NCBI GenBank assembly: GCA_964413055.1 | Contig: CAYPRB010000004.1 | Location: 124,001-188,000, forward strand | DNA from: UBA3102 sp964413055 | GTDB taxonomy: Bacteria > Bacillota > Desulfotomaculia > Desulfotomaculales > Pelotomaculaceae | Length of the DNA: 64,000 nt | Direction of reading: 5' to 3' | Part shown: piece after piece, positions 17,670 to 26,281 of the stretch | Numbering within the stretch: position 1 is the stretch's first letter | Layout of the letters: every line of letters begins with the position of its first letter | The notes under the pieces: generated by a model | The model's input: only the letters and a program-made list of their open reading frames with translations | What the model was told of the DNA's origin: nothing | Database searches by the model: none | Program-made: the position numbers and the translations under genes

Positions 17670-17699
17670 TTTGTCGAAAGTAGAGGTATTTTGTCGAAA
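17670..17699 (+). promoter_or_regulatory. Two Spo0A-box-like sites
   Basis: TTGTCGAAA occurs at 17671-17679 and 17691-17699, exactly 20 bp apart on the same strand. Both contain TGTCGAA, the Spo0A box consensus. They lie 29-57 nt before the kinase start. The 17562-17727 interval otherwise holds AT-rich DNA with no gene. Confidence 0.6.
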
Positions 17700-17727
17700 C
17701 TGTTTAGACAGGTGGTACGGGGGTAGC

Positions 17728-19608
17728 ATGAAAAATAAAGATTTTTTAGTAGAAAACAAGGTTCTGGTAGTGGACGACGACCAGGTAACCAGGGTTATTT
17801 TGTGTCAAATCCTCGAAAAAGAAGGTTATCAGGTCTTTGAAGCCGGTGACGGTACTCAGGCGCTGGCGTTATTTAAGCGGTTAAAACCGGCGGTGGTGAT
17901 CATTGATGCGATGTTGCCCGTGATGGACGGTTTTACGGTCTGTGCCCGCTTGTGTGAACTCAGTGGCGGCAGAATACCGGTGTTGATGTTGACCTCGCTT
18001 AATGACGAGGAATCCGTCAAGCTGGCACTGCAGGCCGGGGCGGCTGACTTCAGCACCAAACCGGTAAACGGGCCGGTACTTTGCCGTCGCGTGGAGAGAC
18101 TGCTGCGCAGCAGAAAAATCGAATTTCTGCTGAAAAAAAGCAGGGCCAGCAAGCAGTCCTTAATTATCAATGTTCCGGACGGGATTATCGGCGTTAATAA
18201 ATACGGCTTGATCGAGTCGTTCAACCCCGCGGCGGAACGTGTTTTCGGTTACAGTTATGCCGAGGCAGTTGGTCAGAGTGTCAGAAAGATGCTTCCGGAT
18301 GCGTTTCGGGAACAAGAGCAAGTGTTCATAGAGCATCCCGGTATTGAAAATAAAATGTTCAACTCCGAAAGGGAGGGTACCGGCTGGCGGAAAGACGGTT
18401 CCAATTTTCCGGTTGCTATCAAGATCAGCGGTTTTTGTGCCGGTGACCGGTTGGTGATAGTCCGGGATATTACCGAACGCAAGCTGGCTGAGGATAATTT
18501 ACGTCTGACGGCCAGAGTATTTGAAAGCGTTTCTGAAGGAATTATTGTCGTAGACAGCGCGGGGAATATTCAAACCGTAAACGCCGCCGCGGTATCAATA
18601 ACCGGGTACCGCAAGGAAGAACTGGTCGGCCGGCATTATTCATTTTTAAAAGTCATCCTAAACGATTCCTCATCTGCCGAAAATATTTTATCTGGGGTGC
18701 GAAAAAATCACTATTGGCAGGGCCGGGTATGGAGCCGCCGGAAAGACGGCGGGGTTTACCCGGTATGGCTATCCATAAGTGCCGTCAGGAATGAAACCAT
18801 CCGGAATACTTACGCGGTTATTTTCAGGGACATCACCGAACAGGTGCGGTGGGAAGCGGAAAAGCAAAAGCTTGCCGAGCAGGCGGCACGGGTGCAAAGA
18901 ATAAATTCCATGGGAAACGCTTCCGCCAGTATCGCGCATGAAATCAACCAACCGCTGAATTCCATCAAAGTGATTGCCGACAGCGTACTTTACTGGTATA
19001 AAAAAGGCCAGGTAAATGAAGTGGCACCACTGATCGAAAGCTTTCAAAAAATAACCGACCAGGCCGGGCGGATCAGCAGTATTATTAAAAATATTCGTAA
19101 TTTTGTCAGTGCCGGCAGTGCCGGCAGGCAGGAGCCCTGTAATTTAAATAATAGCGTCAGCCGGGCGCTGGCTATTCTGGACCACCGGTTCCGGGAACAT
19201 GGCATCAAGATAAAAAAATCACTTACCTGGAACCTACCGCCGGTTTTAGGCAATCAAAGCATGTTCGAGGAAATTATTTTGAACCTGCTGGCTAATGCCG
19301 TGCAGGCGCTTGACGTTTCCAGCCGCGACGATAAGATTATTAACTGCGTCACCCGGCAGGAAGAAGAAAAAATATTACTGGAAATCACGGATAACGGTAC
19401 GGGGTTGGATAACGGCATGATCGATAAAATATTTGATCCTTTTTTTACAACCAAAACTGCCGGGAAAGGAATGGGTCTCGGTCTAGCTATTGTTCATTCC
19501 GGGGTATCGGTTTGCAACGGAAAAATCACAGCCGAGAACAATCACCAAGGCGGGGCGACGTTTAAGCTGGAGTTTCCCGTTGCTAATGAATCGGCATGGA
19601 AAAAATAG
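17728..19608 (+). CDS. Hybrid sensor kinase: receiver-PAS-PAS-HisKA-HATPase
   Basis: 626-residue cytosolic histidine kinase without membrane segments. Order: receiver domain (about 12-125, phospho-acceptor Asp60 in VVIIDAMLPVMDG, switch Lys in STKP); first PAS (about 150-250, SLIINVPDGIIGVNKYG); second PAS (about 265-385, FESVSEGIIVVDSAGNI) with a PAC end; HisKA with His404 in ASIAHEINQPLNSIK; HATPase with NLLANAVQAL, DNGTGLDNG and GKGMGLGLAIV. The ATG at 17728 is chosen because GGGGGTAGC precedes it; an in-frame ATG at 17608 would overlap the Spo0A-like sites. It pairs with the NtrC-like regulator 62 nt downstream. Confidence 0.92.
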   Translation: MKNKDFLVENKVLVVDDDQVTRVILCQILEKEGYQVFEAGDGTQALALFKRLKPAVVIIDAMLPVMDGFTVCARLCELSGGRIPVLMLTSLNDEESVKLALQAGAADFSTKPVNGPVLCRRVERLLRSRKIEFLLKKSRASKQSLIINVPDGIIGVNKYGLIESFNPAAERVFGYSYAEAVGQSVRKMLPDAFREQEQVFIEHPGIENKMFNSEREGTGWRKDGSNFPVAIKISGFCAGDRLVIVRDITERKLAEDNLRLTARVFESVSEGIIVVDSAGNIQTVNAAAVSITGYRKEELVGRHYSFLKVILNDSSSAENILSGVRKNHYWQGRVWSRRKDGGVYPVWLSISAVRNETIRNTYAVIFRDITEQVRWEAEKQKLAEQAARVQRINSMGNASASIAHEINQPLNSIKVIADSVLYWYKKGQVNEVAPLIESFQKITDQAGRISSIIKNIRNFVSAGSAGRQEPCNLNNSVSRALAILDHRFREHGIKIKKSLTWNLPPVLGNQSMFEEIILNLLANAVQALDVSSRDDKIINCVTRQEEEKILLEITDNGTGLDNGMIDKIFDPFFTTKTAGKGMGLGLAIVHSGVSVCNGKITAENNHQGGATFKLEFPVANESAWKK

Positions 19609-19670
19609 CCGCCGAAAATCTGACTCAAACCATTTATTGTTAAACTCTCAAAATTTCTCGGGGTGCTGCA

Positions 19671-21062
19671 ATGAATATTCTACTGGTGGATGATGACCGC
19701 GAGAGCAGGTCTTCCGTTGCCGAATTTTTAAGACAGGCCGGACATAAAGTGGTGGAGTGCGGCAGTGGGTATGACGCGCTGGACAGGTTTTGCAGGGTGG
19801 ATTTTCATCTGGTATTAAGTGATATTAAAATGCCGGGCATGTCCGGTATTGAATTGTTGCGTAGAATCCGGCGCCTGCCGGGAGGCGGGACAGCCGATTT
19901 TGTACTTATTACCGGGCATGGTGACATGCGGTCGGCTATTGAAGCCCTGCGGGCCGGTGCCCGTGACTACCTGTTGAAACCGGTGAAAATCGAAGAACTG
20001 GTGCACCTGACCGAACGGGTGGCGGAACATTGCGCCTTAAAACCGGGAAAAGTAAGCGGTATCGGTATGGCAGGTCCCGGCCTTGAAATCGTAGGTGTTT
20101 TTTCGGAAGCGATGCAAAGAGTTTTTCGTCAGGCGGAAATAATTCATCAAGACCCTTCCATTCACGTTTTGATCGATGGTGAGACGGGAACGGGAAAGGA
20201 AGTAGTGGCAAGATATATTCACCACGGCAAGGAAGCGGTCGACACGCCGTTTGTAGATATAAACTGTGCGGCCATAGCGGCGGGACTGTTCGAGAGCGAG
20301 TTGTTCGGCTATGAGGCCGGGGCTTATACCGGGGGGCTTATCCAGGGTAAAAAAGGCAAAATCGACCTGGCCGGGGAGGGTACTGTATTTTTGGATGAAA
20401 TTGTGGAAATGCCCGTTGATTTACAAGCCAAGCTGCTGAGGGTGATCCAGGAAAAAGAGTTCTACCGGGTTGGCGGCCTGAAGAAAATTAAGACCAGGGC
20501 GCGCTTTATCGGTGCTACCAATGCCAGTATTGAAGAAAAGATACGCCGGGGAGAGTTTAGAAAGGACCTGTATTACCGGCTGAGCGTAGGAAGAATTCAA
20601 CTTCCGCCCTTGAGAGAGCGCCGGGAAGACATCATTCCCCTGGCCGAAATGTTTCTTTTAAAATTTGCCGGTGCGAAGGGCAGGTGTTTCAGGTCCATCA
20701 GCCGGGAGGCGGAGGAGATATTGCTTGCGTATCACTGGCCCGGCAACGTCAGGGAACTAAAAAATGTCATGGAATGGGTTGTTTTAATGTGGGATGAGCG
20801 CGAGTTGAAGCCGGGCCACCTGGACCTGCTGGATAAGACCGGGGAGGCGGTTTCTGAGCAAGATAGCGGTTTGCCCGCCGAGATTGATTGCAAAAATTTT
20901 GTTCTGCCTTCAAGGAAACTGCCGCTGGAAGATTACCAGGACAGAATAATTCTAAAAGCGCTCAAGATGCACCGGGGCAATAAGACGGAGACGGCAAAAT
21001 ACTTAGGTATTTCGCGCCGCTCTCTATATTGCCGGCTACAAAAAATAGAAAACCGGCGATAG
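19671..21062 (+). CDS. NtrC-family sigma-54-type response regulator
   Basis: 463 residues: receiver domain (1-120, phospho-acceptor Asp51 in LVLSDIKMPG, KP switch), AAA+ domain (about 140-375; Walker A DGETGTGKEVVARYIH; Walker B GTVFLDEIVEMP; arginine-finger region FRKDLYYRLSV), and a C-terminal Fis-like helix-turn-helix (GNKTETAKYLGISRRSLYCRLQKI). The sigma-54 contact loop, normally GAFTGA, reads GAYTGG at residues 217-222, so full sigma-54 activation is uncertain. Probably the cognate regulator of the upstream kinase. ATG after GGGGTGCTGCA. Confidence 0.93.
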   Translation: MNILLVDDDRESRSSVAEFLRQAGHKVVECGSGYDALDRFCRVDFHLVLSDIKMPGMSGIELLRRIRRLPGGGTADFVLITGHGDMRSAIEALRAGARDYLLKPVKIEELVHLTERVAEHCALKPGKVSGIGMAGPGLEIVGVFSEAMQRVFRQAEIIHQDPSIHVLIDGETGTGKEVVARYIHHGKEAVDTPFVDINCAAIAAGLFESELFGYEAGAYTGGLIQGKKGKIDLAGEGTVFLDEIVEMPVDLQAKLLRVIQEKEFYRVGGLKKIKTRARFIGATNASIEEKIRRGEFRKDLYYRLSVGRIQLPPLRERREDIIPLAEMFLLKFAGAKGRCFRSISREAEEILLAYHWPGNVRELKNVMEWVVLMWDERELKPGHLDLLDKTGEAVSEQDSGLPAEIDCKNFVLPSRKLPLEDYQDRIILKALKMHRGNKTETAKYLGISRRSLYCRLQKIENRR

Positions 21063-21097
21063 TTTTACGTGTGCGAAAAAAGCCATATGAACCGTCC

Positions 21098-21117
21098 GGT
21101 GTGCCCATGGGTACACC
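21098..21117. repeat. Near-perfect 20-bp palindrome after the NtrC-like gene
   Basis: GGTGTGCCCATGGGTACACC is self-complementary except for one G-T pair. It lies between the NtrC-like stop and the terminator at 21126. Confidence 0.6.
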
Positions 21118-21125
21118 ATTGTACG

Positions 21126-21152
21126 CGCGCTTTTTAAAAAAGCGCGTTTTTT
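21126..21152 (+). terminator. Intrinsic terminator of the kinase/regulator operon
   Basis: Self-complementary CGCGCTTTTT / AAAAAGCGCG followed by TTTTTT. The rest of the gap (to 21294) contains a ribosome-site-like GGGGGGAG before an 8-codon open frame at 21229, and nothing else recognisable. Confidence 0.8.
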
Positions 21153-21294
21153 CTGTTTTAACGGCTAGCATGATTTTTGCTATAAATAATGTAAAACAAA
21201 TGAACAATATTTTTTAAGGGGGGAGCAGATGGCGATAAATTACGATTGCTTTTAATGTTACTGGTTACAAATATAAGACAGGAGTTAACTTTAA

Positions 21295-21909
21295 ATGGCA
21301 TTCACTTATTTTTTCCGGGATATGCATACGCTTGAAATGGCAGTAAAACATGTGATTCCTTATATTGCCGGCCGGAGTAAGATTCGCGTGTGGGATGCCG
21401 GTTGCGCCATGGGGCCGGAACCATATTCCCTGGCCATATTGTTTGCCGAAAACATGGGGCGTTTTGCCTTGCGCAATTTCCGGATTGATGCCACTGATGT
21501 GGACGGCAGCAATCTTTTTGAGGAAATTATCTTCCGGGGGGTATATCACAAAGACGATTTGAAAAGAATACCCCAACATTTGTTTGAAAAATATTTCGAA
21601 CCCGACAGGGAACCGGATTATTTTAAATTAATCAACGGGATCAGGAATAGGGTTTATTACCGCAAACACGATTTGCTTTCCCTGCAGCCGGTGGGAGACG
21701 GTTACAGCATGGTGTTATGCAAGAACGTACTACTCCATTTTCAACCGGCCGAACGGGTTGAGGTAATCAAGATGTTTCACGGGGCCCTGGCGCCGGGCGG
21801 GTATTTTGCCACCGAACAAACCCAAAAATTACCCCGGAAGGTGGCGCATCTTTTTGAACCGGTGGTTGCCGACGCCCAGCTCTTTCGTAAAATCGAGGCC
21901 CGTGCATGA
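21295..21909 (+). CDS. Short CheR-like SAM-dependent methyltransferase
   Basis: 204 residues, corresponding to the catalytic domain of CheR without the N-terminal helical domain that binds receptors in true CheR. The SAM-binding motif is WDAGCAMGPEPYSLAI (compare AGCSSGEEPYSLA in CheR), with later motifs ATDVDGSNL and LCKNVLLHFQPAERVEVI, and APGGYFATEQTQKLP. AGGAG precedes the ATG. The protein begins at MAFTYFFRDMHTLE, which resembles the TINVTEFFRD entry of the CheR core, so I take this as a free-standing family and not a broken cheR. It overlaps the next gene by 4 nt, suggesting a joint function. Confidence 0.82.
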   Translation: MAFTYFFRDMHTLEMAVKHVIPYIAGRSKIRVWDAGCAMGPEPYSLAILFAENMGRFALRNFRIDATDVDGSNLFEEIIFRGVYHKDDLKRIPQHLFEKYFEPDREPDYFKLINGIRNRVYYRKHDLLSLQPVGDGYSMVLCKNVLLHFQPAERVEVIKMFHGALAPGGYFATEQTQKLPRKVAHLFEPVVADAQLFRKIEARA

Positions 21910-22505
21910 AGGTGATTTGTCTCAGGTGCAGCAGAAAAGTATACAGTTGTAACGCATACCTGGTCCTGGGCGACTGGAACCGTCTCGAAGATGTCAACAC
22001 CCTGGTCGATGCCGGTGCGGTCGGCTCAGTGACTGGTGTCATAGAAAAAATATCCACCGGGGTTGGGAAGAAACCTGTGGAACAGGTTATCCTCACCCAC
22101 AGTCATTTCGACCATACCGGCGGCCTCCGGGCGGTAATAGAAAAGTACCGGCCCGTGGTTTACGCGTTTGCAAGAATTGCAGGGGTGCACCGGACGGTCA
22201 CCGACGGCCATGTTTTACGGCTGGGCGATCGCTATTTTGAGGTCATGCATACCCCCGGGCACTCTAACGATTCTATCTGCCTGTACTGTGCTCAAGAAAA
22301 AGTGTTATTTTCGGGTGACACCCCGCTGAACATCAGGTCGGCGGGAGGTTCTTACCAGCAGGTGTTTGTAAAATCACTCAGAAGAATTGCCGGTTTGGAC
22401 ATTAAAACCATATATTCGGGACACGACTGTCCGGTAACCGAAAATGCCGGGGATATGATACAAAACACATTGAAGCATGTTAACAGCAGCAGGGTTTTAT
22501 TTTAA
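21906..22505 (+). CDS. Metallo-beta-lactamase-fold hydrolase
   Basis: 199-residue metallo-beta-lactamase-superfamily protein. Metal ligands: HSHFDHTGG (about residue 63), MHTPGHSNDS, FSGDTP, and a late histidine in SGHDCPV. It resembles glyoxalase II-type hydrolases in length, but no substrate can be assigned. It starts in the stop of the CheR-like gene (ATGA overlap) and precedes the chemoreceptor by 43 nt, so methylated or thioester signalling chemistry is possible but unproven. Confidence 0.85.
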   Translation: MKVICLRCSRKVYSCNAYLVLGDWNRLEDVNTLVDAGAVGSVTGVIEKISTGVGKKPVEQVILTHSHFDHTGGLRAVIEKYRPVVYAFARIAGVHRTVTDGHVLRLGDRYFEVMHTPGHSNDSICLYCAQEKVLFSGDTPLNIRSAGGSYQQVFVKSLRRIAGLDIKTIYSGHDCPVTENAGDMIQNTLKHVNSSRVLF

Positions 22506-22548
22506 GATTATTTGTTAATCATTTTTATTTTAAAGGGGTTAAGAGTAC

Positions 22549-25500
22549 ATGAAAATGAAAATCGGTACCAAAGTGATGCTGGGATTTGCCCTGGTCTTAT
22601 TATTAATTGTGGTCATAGGGGGTAATGCGACTGTTTCAACCAATTCTATCGATCAAGACACCAACACACTAAGAGAGGTCAATGAAGAATTATCGCTGAT
22701 AAAAGATATTGAAAGTCATTTCTATAACGGGGTGGCGGGGATTCGCGGTTATATAGCATACGGTCAAAACTCTTTTAAAGATGCTTATAACCAGGAATTG
22801 ACCCGGGCCTTGGATTTGGAAGAGCAGCTTTTAGGAATTGCCGGGAACGACATTAAAGATACAGTTCAGAGGTTAATCAATGTAACCAATACTTACCACC
22901 AGGGTATTGTCAACGACCTGATCCCTGCTGTAGAAAGACAGTACCGGGCCACGGATCCGCAAGTAATTCAGGCGGCGGAACAAGAAGTACAGCAGAAAGC
23001 CGCGGAGTTGGTTCCGGTTACCAACCAACTAACGGGAACGATCCAGGAGTTGGTGGCAGGAAATGAAGAAATTTTTAATGCCAATATTGGTTTGGTAAGC
23101 AATAATGCTGCCAGAGTAAGCACTGTATCCATGACGCTAGGAATTCTGTCCTTAGTGTTAGGTGTAATTTTATGTTTAGTCATTACAAGGTCGATCAACA
23201 AACCCATCGATATTCTGTTGTCTGAAAGCAAACGGTTAAACGCAGCCGCGAAAGAAGGAAAGCTGGATGTGCGCGGTGATGTGGCAATCGTCGATTCGGA
23301 GTTTCAGGGTATTATCAGGGGCATCAATGATATCCTGGATGCCGTAATTGCCCCGTTTAACGTGGCGGCGGAATATATCGACCGGATCAGCAAGGGCGAT
23401 ATTCCGCCGAAGATTACCGACAGTTATCACGGGGATTTCAACGAGATTAAAAATAATCTGAACGGTTGTATTGATGCCGTCAATGCCCTGGTTGACGATA
23501 CCGAAATGCTGACCCGGTCGACGGTGGAAGGCAAGCTAGATGCCAGAGCGGATGCTTCCAGGCACGGCGGTGATTTCCGTAAAATTGTCGATGGTATCAA
23601 TAATACCCTGGATGCCGTGATTGGTCCTTTAAACGTGGCTGCCGAATACGTGGACCGGATCAGCAAGGGCGATATTCCGCCGAAGATTACCGACAATTAT
23701 CACGGGGATTTCAACGAGATTAAAAATAATTTGAACGGTTGTATTGATGCCATCAATGGTTTGCTTAAAGAAGTCGACAACTTGATCCGTGCGGTCAGGG
23801 AGGGCAGGTTGGACACCCGGGGTGACGCGGCGGCGTATTCCGGCGACTGGGGCAGGCTGGTCACCGGTATGAACGATCTGACCGCAGCCGTGGAAGAACC
23901 GGTGAACGAATTGATGTCCATTTTCAGTCGCATGTCGCTCAATGACTTTACGCAAAAAATTGATAGGGATTATCAAGGTGTCTGGAACGAAATCAAACAT
24001 GCCGTTAACGAGGTCAATGGGCATAATGAACGCATTGTCGAAGTGGTTGATAACATTAGCAAGGGGGATCTCAGTGACCTGGACGGCTTTAAAAAGGTCG
24101 GGCGCAGGTGTGACCAGGACGAGCTGATGCCGGCTTTTGTCCGGATGATCGAGGCAATACAAAAGCTGGTGGCCGATGCCGATGAGCTTGCCGCAGCCGC
24201 GGGGGAAGGAAAGCTTGACGCCAGGGCCGATGCTGCCGGACACCGCGGGGAGTACCGCAAGGTAATCGACGGGCTCAACCGGACCCTGGACGCGGTGATT
24301 GGTCCCTTGAACGTGGCGGCGGAATACGTGGACCGGATCAGCAAGGGGGATATTCCGCCGAAAATTACCGATACTTACCAAGGGGATTTCAACGAGATTA
24401 AAAACAACCTGAACGCCTGTATCGACGCGGTAAACGGTTTGCTCCAAGAGGTTAACGGCATGATCCGGGCGGTGCAGGAAGGTAAGTTGGCTAACCGCGG
24501 CCGTGCGGAAGCCTTTACCGGTGACTGGGGCGAGTTGGTGATCGGTATGAACGGTTTGCTGGAAGCCGTAGCCGAACCGGTAAACGAGCTAATGTTGGTG
24601 TTGCGACGCATGGCGGTAAACGATGTCACCAAAAAGGTAGAGAAAGATTATGCCGGTGTCTGGGACGACATCAAGAATGCTGTCAACGATGTCAATAAGC
24701 GGTTGGCCCATATACATGAAACTGTAATCAATGTCAGTAACGGCGATTTAAGTGACCTTGAGAATTACAAGAAAATAGGTCAAAGAAGCGAAAACGATAA
24801 ATTAGTACCCGGTTTTATTAAGATGATGGAGGCAATCCAGAACTTGGCGCAAGATGCTGAAATGCTGGTCAACGAAGCTGTCGAGGGCAAGCTGGACACC
24901 AGGGCCGACGCTGCCGGGCACGAAGGTGAATACCGTAAAATCGTCGACGGGGTCAACCGGGTTCTGGATACGGTAATCAATCCGGTTAACGAAGCTGCCG
25001 CCTGCCTTAAAGAAATGGCCAAAGGCAATTTAGATGTAAGGGTAACCGGCAATTACAAAGGCGACCATGCCATCATTAAAGAAGCGCTTAACGGGACCCT
25101 TGAGGCTTTGAATCAAATTATCAAGGAAGAAGCGGTTTATTGCCTGCAAGAAATGGCTAAGGGTAACCTGGACGTGGCTATTACTGGAAAATACCAGGGA
25201 GACTACGCCATTATTAAAAACGCGCTTAATACCACCGTAAATGACCTCAATGAAATATTAGGCCAGGTCGCCGTTGCTATCGAACAGGTGAATAACGGTT
25301 CCCAACAGGTTTCCGATTCCAGCCAGGCCCTGTCGCAGGGATCGGCTGAGTCCGCCAGTTCCATGGATCAGGTCACTTCCTCCATGCAGCAAATAAACGC
25401 CCAAACTAAACAAAATGCGGAAAATGCCACGCAGGCCAATCAGTTGGCCACCCAGGCCCGTTCCAACGCGGAAAAAGGAAACAATCAAATGGGCCAGATG

Positions 25501-26217
25501 TTAAAAGCTATGGGGGAAATTAACGAATCTGCCGCCGATATCTCGAAAATTATTAAGGCGATCGACGAGATTGCCTTCCAGACCAATTTATTGGCCCTAA
25601 ACGCGGCAGTCGAGGCGGCGCGGGCTGGAAAACACGGTAAAGGATTCACGGTGGTGGCGGAAGAAGTACGAAACCTGGCCCAGCGCAGTGCTAAAGCGGC
25701 GGAAGAGACTGCCGAGCTGATTGAAAACTCAATTAAGAAAACGGAAGTGGGTGCCAAGATAGCGGAAGAAACCTCCAGTGCCTTGGAGGAAATTGTCCTG
25801 GGTTCTACCAAGGTGACTGATTTGATTAGTGAAATTGCATCTGCCTCCAAAGAACAGGCGCTGGGTATCGGTCAAGTTGACCAGGGATTGGGGCAGGTCG
25901 ACCAGGTTATTCAACAGAATTCATCCAGCGCGGAAGAACTAGCGGCCGCCAGTGAAGAGATGTCCAGCCAGGCCTTAATGGTTAAACAGATGCTGGAAAA
26001 ATTCAAATTTAAACAGCAAGCTACCGCAAATGTTTCACTGTCCGGCGCGGCAACAGACTTTGATTTTCGCGCTCAATCATCCTTCGACGGTGCCGGGGAA
26101 GTTAAACCAAAGGGGCTTAATGTTGAGGCGGAAGCGGCGGCAACCTTATCGCCAAGTGATCAGGTGCAGCCGGAAGACGTTATTTCCCTTGATGACCACG
26201 ATTACGGCAAGTTTTAA
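22549..26217 (+). CDS. Methyl-accepting chemotaxis protein with a long poly-HAMP array
   Basis: 1222 residues. First membrane helix about 8-26 (MLGFALVLLLIVVIGG), a roughly 160-residue periplasmic-type helical sensor domain, second helix about 190-208 (LGILSLVLGVILCLVI), a canonical HAMP, then about 700 residues of tandem HAMP-like modules built from two alternating units (LNVAAEYVDRISKGDIPPKI and EGKLDARADA). The signalling hairpin (about 940-1160) has the conserved tip IDEIAFQTNLLALNAAVEAA and RNLAQRSAKAAEETAELI. There is no C-terminal NWxxF-type pentapeptide. The operon continues with the cheY-like and cheA genes. Such arrays occur in soluble and membrane receptors of myxobacteria and Firmicutes. 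Confidence 0.93.
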   Translation: MKMKIGTKVMLGFALVLLLIVVIGGNATVSTNSIDQDTNTLREVNEELSLIKDIESHFYNGVAGIRGYIAYGQNSFKDAYNQELTRALDLEEQLLGIAGNDIKDTVQRLINVTNTYHQGIVNDLIPAVERQYRATDPQVIQAAEQEVQQKAAELVPVTNQLTGTIQELVAGNEEIFNANIGLVSNNAARVSTVSMTLGILSLVLGVILCLVITRSINKPIDILLSESKRLNAAAKEGKLDVRGDVAIVDSEFQGIIRGINDILDAVIAPFNVAAEYIDRISKGDIPPKITDSYHGDFNEIKNNLNGCIDAVNALVDDTEMLTRSTVEGKLDARADASRHGGDFRKIVDGINNTLDAVIGPLNVAAEYVDRISKGDIPPKITDNYHGDFNEIKNNLNGCIDAINGLLKEVDNLIRAVREGRLDTRGDAAAYSGDWGRLVTGMNDLTAAVEEPVNELMSIFSRMSLNDFTQKIDRDYQGVWNEIKHAVNEVNGHNERIVEVVDNISKGDLSDLDGFKKVGRRCDQDELMPAFVRMIEAIQKLVADADELAAAAGEGKLDARADAAGHRGEYRKVIDGLNRTLDAVIGPLNVAAEYVDRISKGDIPPKITDTYQGDFNEIKNNLNACIDAVNGLLQEVNGMIRAVQEGKLANRGRAEAFTGDWGELVIGMNGLLEAVAEPVNELMLVLRRMAVNDVTKKVEKDYAGVWDDIKNAVNDVNKRLAHIHETVINVSNGDLSDLENYKKIGQRSENDKLVPGFIKMMEAIQNLAQDAEMLVNEAVEGKLDTRADAAGHEGEYRKIVDGVNRVLDTVINPVNEAAACLKEMAKGNLDVRVTGNYKGDHAIIKEALNGTLEALNQIIKEEAVYCLQEMAKGNLDVAITGKYQGDYAIIKNALNTTVNDLNEILGQVAVAIEQVNNGSQQVSDSSQALSQGSAESASSMDQVTSSMQQINAQTKQNAENATQANQLATQARSNAEKGNNQMGQMLKAMGEINESAADISKIIKAIDEIAFQTNLLALNAAVEAARAGKHGKGFTVVAEEVRNLAQRSAKAAEETAELIENSIKKTEVGAKIAEETSSALEEIVLGSTKVTDLISEIASASKEQALGIGQVDQGLGQVDQVIQQNSSSAEELAAASEEMSSQALMVKQMLEKFKFKQQATANVSLSGAATDFDFRAQSSFDGAGEVKPKGLNVEAEAAATLSPSDQVQPEDVISLDDHDYGKF
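23381..24428 (+). repeat. Three near-identical HAMP-module DNA repeats within the chemoreceptor gene
   Basis: About 100-bp units at 23381-23480, 23651-23750 and 24329-24428 encode the same stretch (DRISKGDIPPKITD...GDFNEIKNNLN). The first two differ by only a few bases; the third is more diverged at synonymous sites. This indicates recent duplication or gene conversion. Confidence 0.85.
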
Positions 26218-26281
26218 CTATTTGAAATGTTGATACCGGTATGCCTGAGGGTAACAAGTTAATTACCGAGGTGGGATCGGC

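Noticed and set aside
21295..21909. CheR-like gene as a truncated pseudogene
   Set aside because: The frame is intact with a good ribosome site, and the remaining catalytic domain is complete; it is better seen as a free-standing short family.
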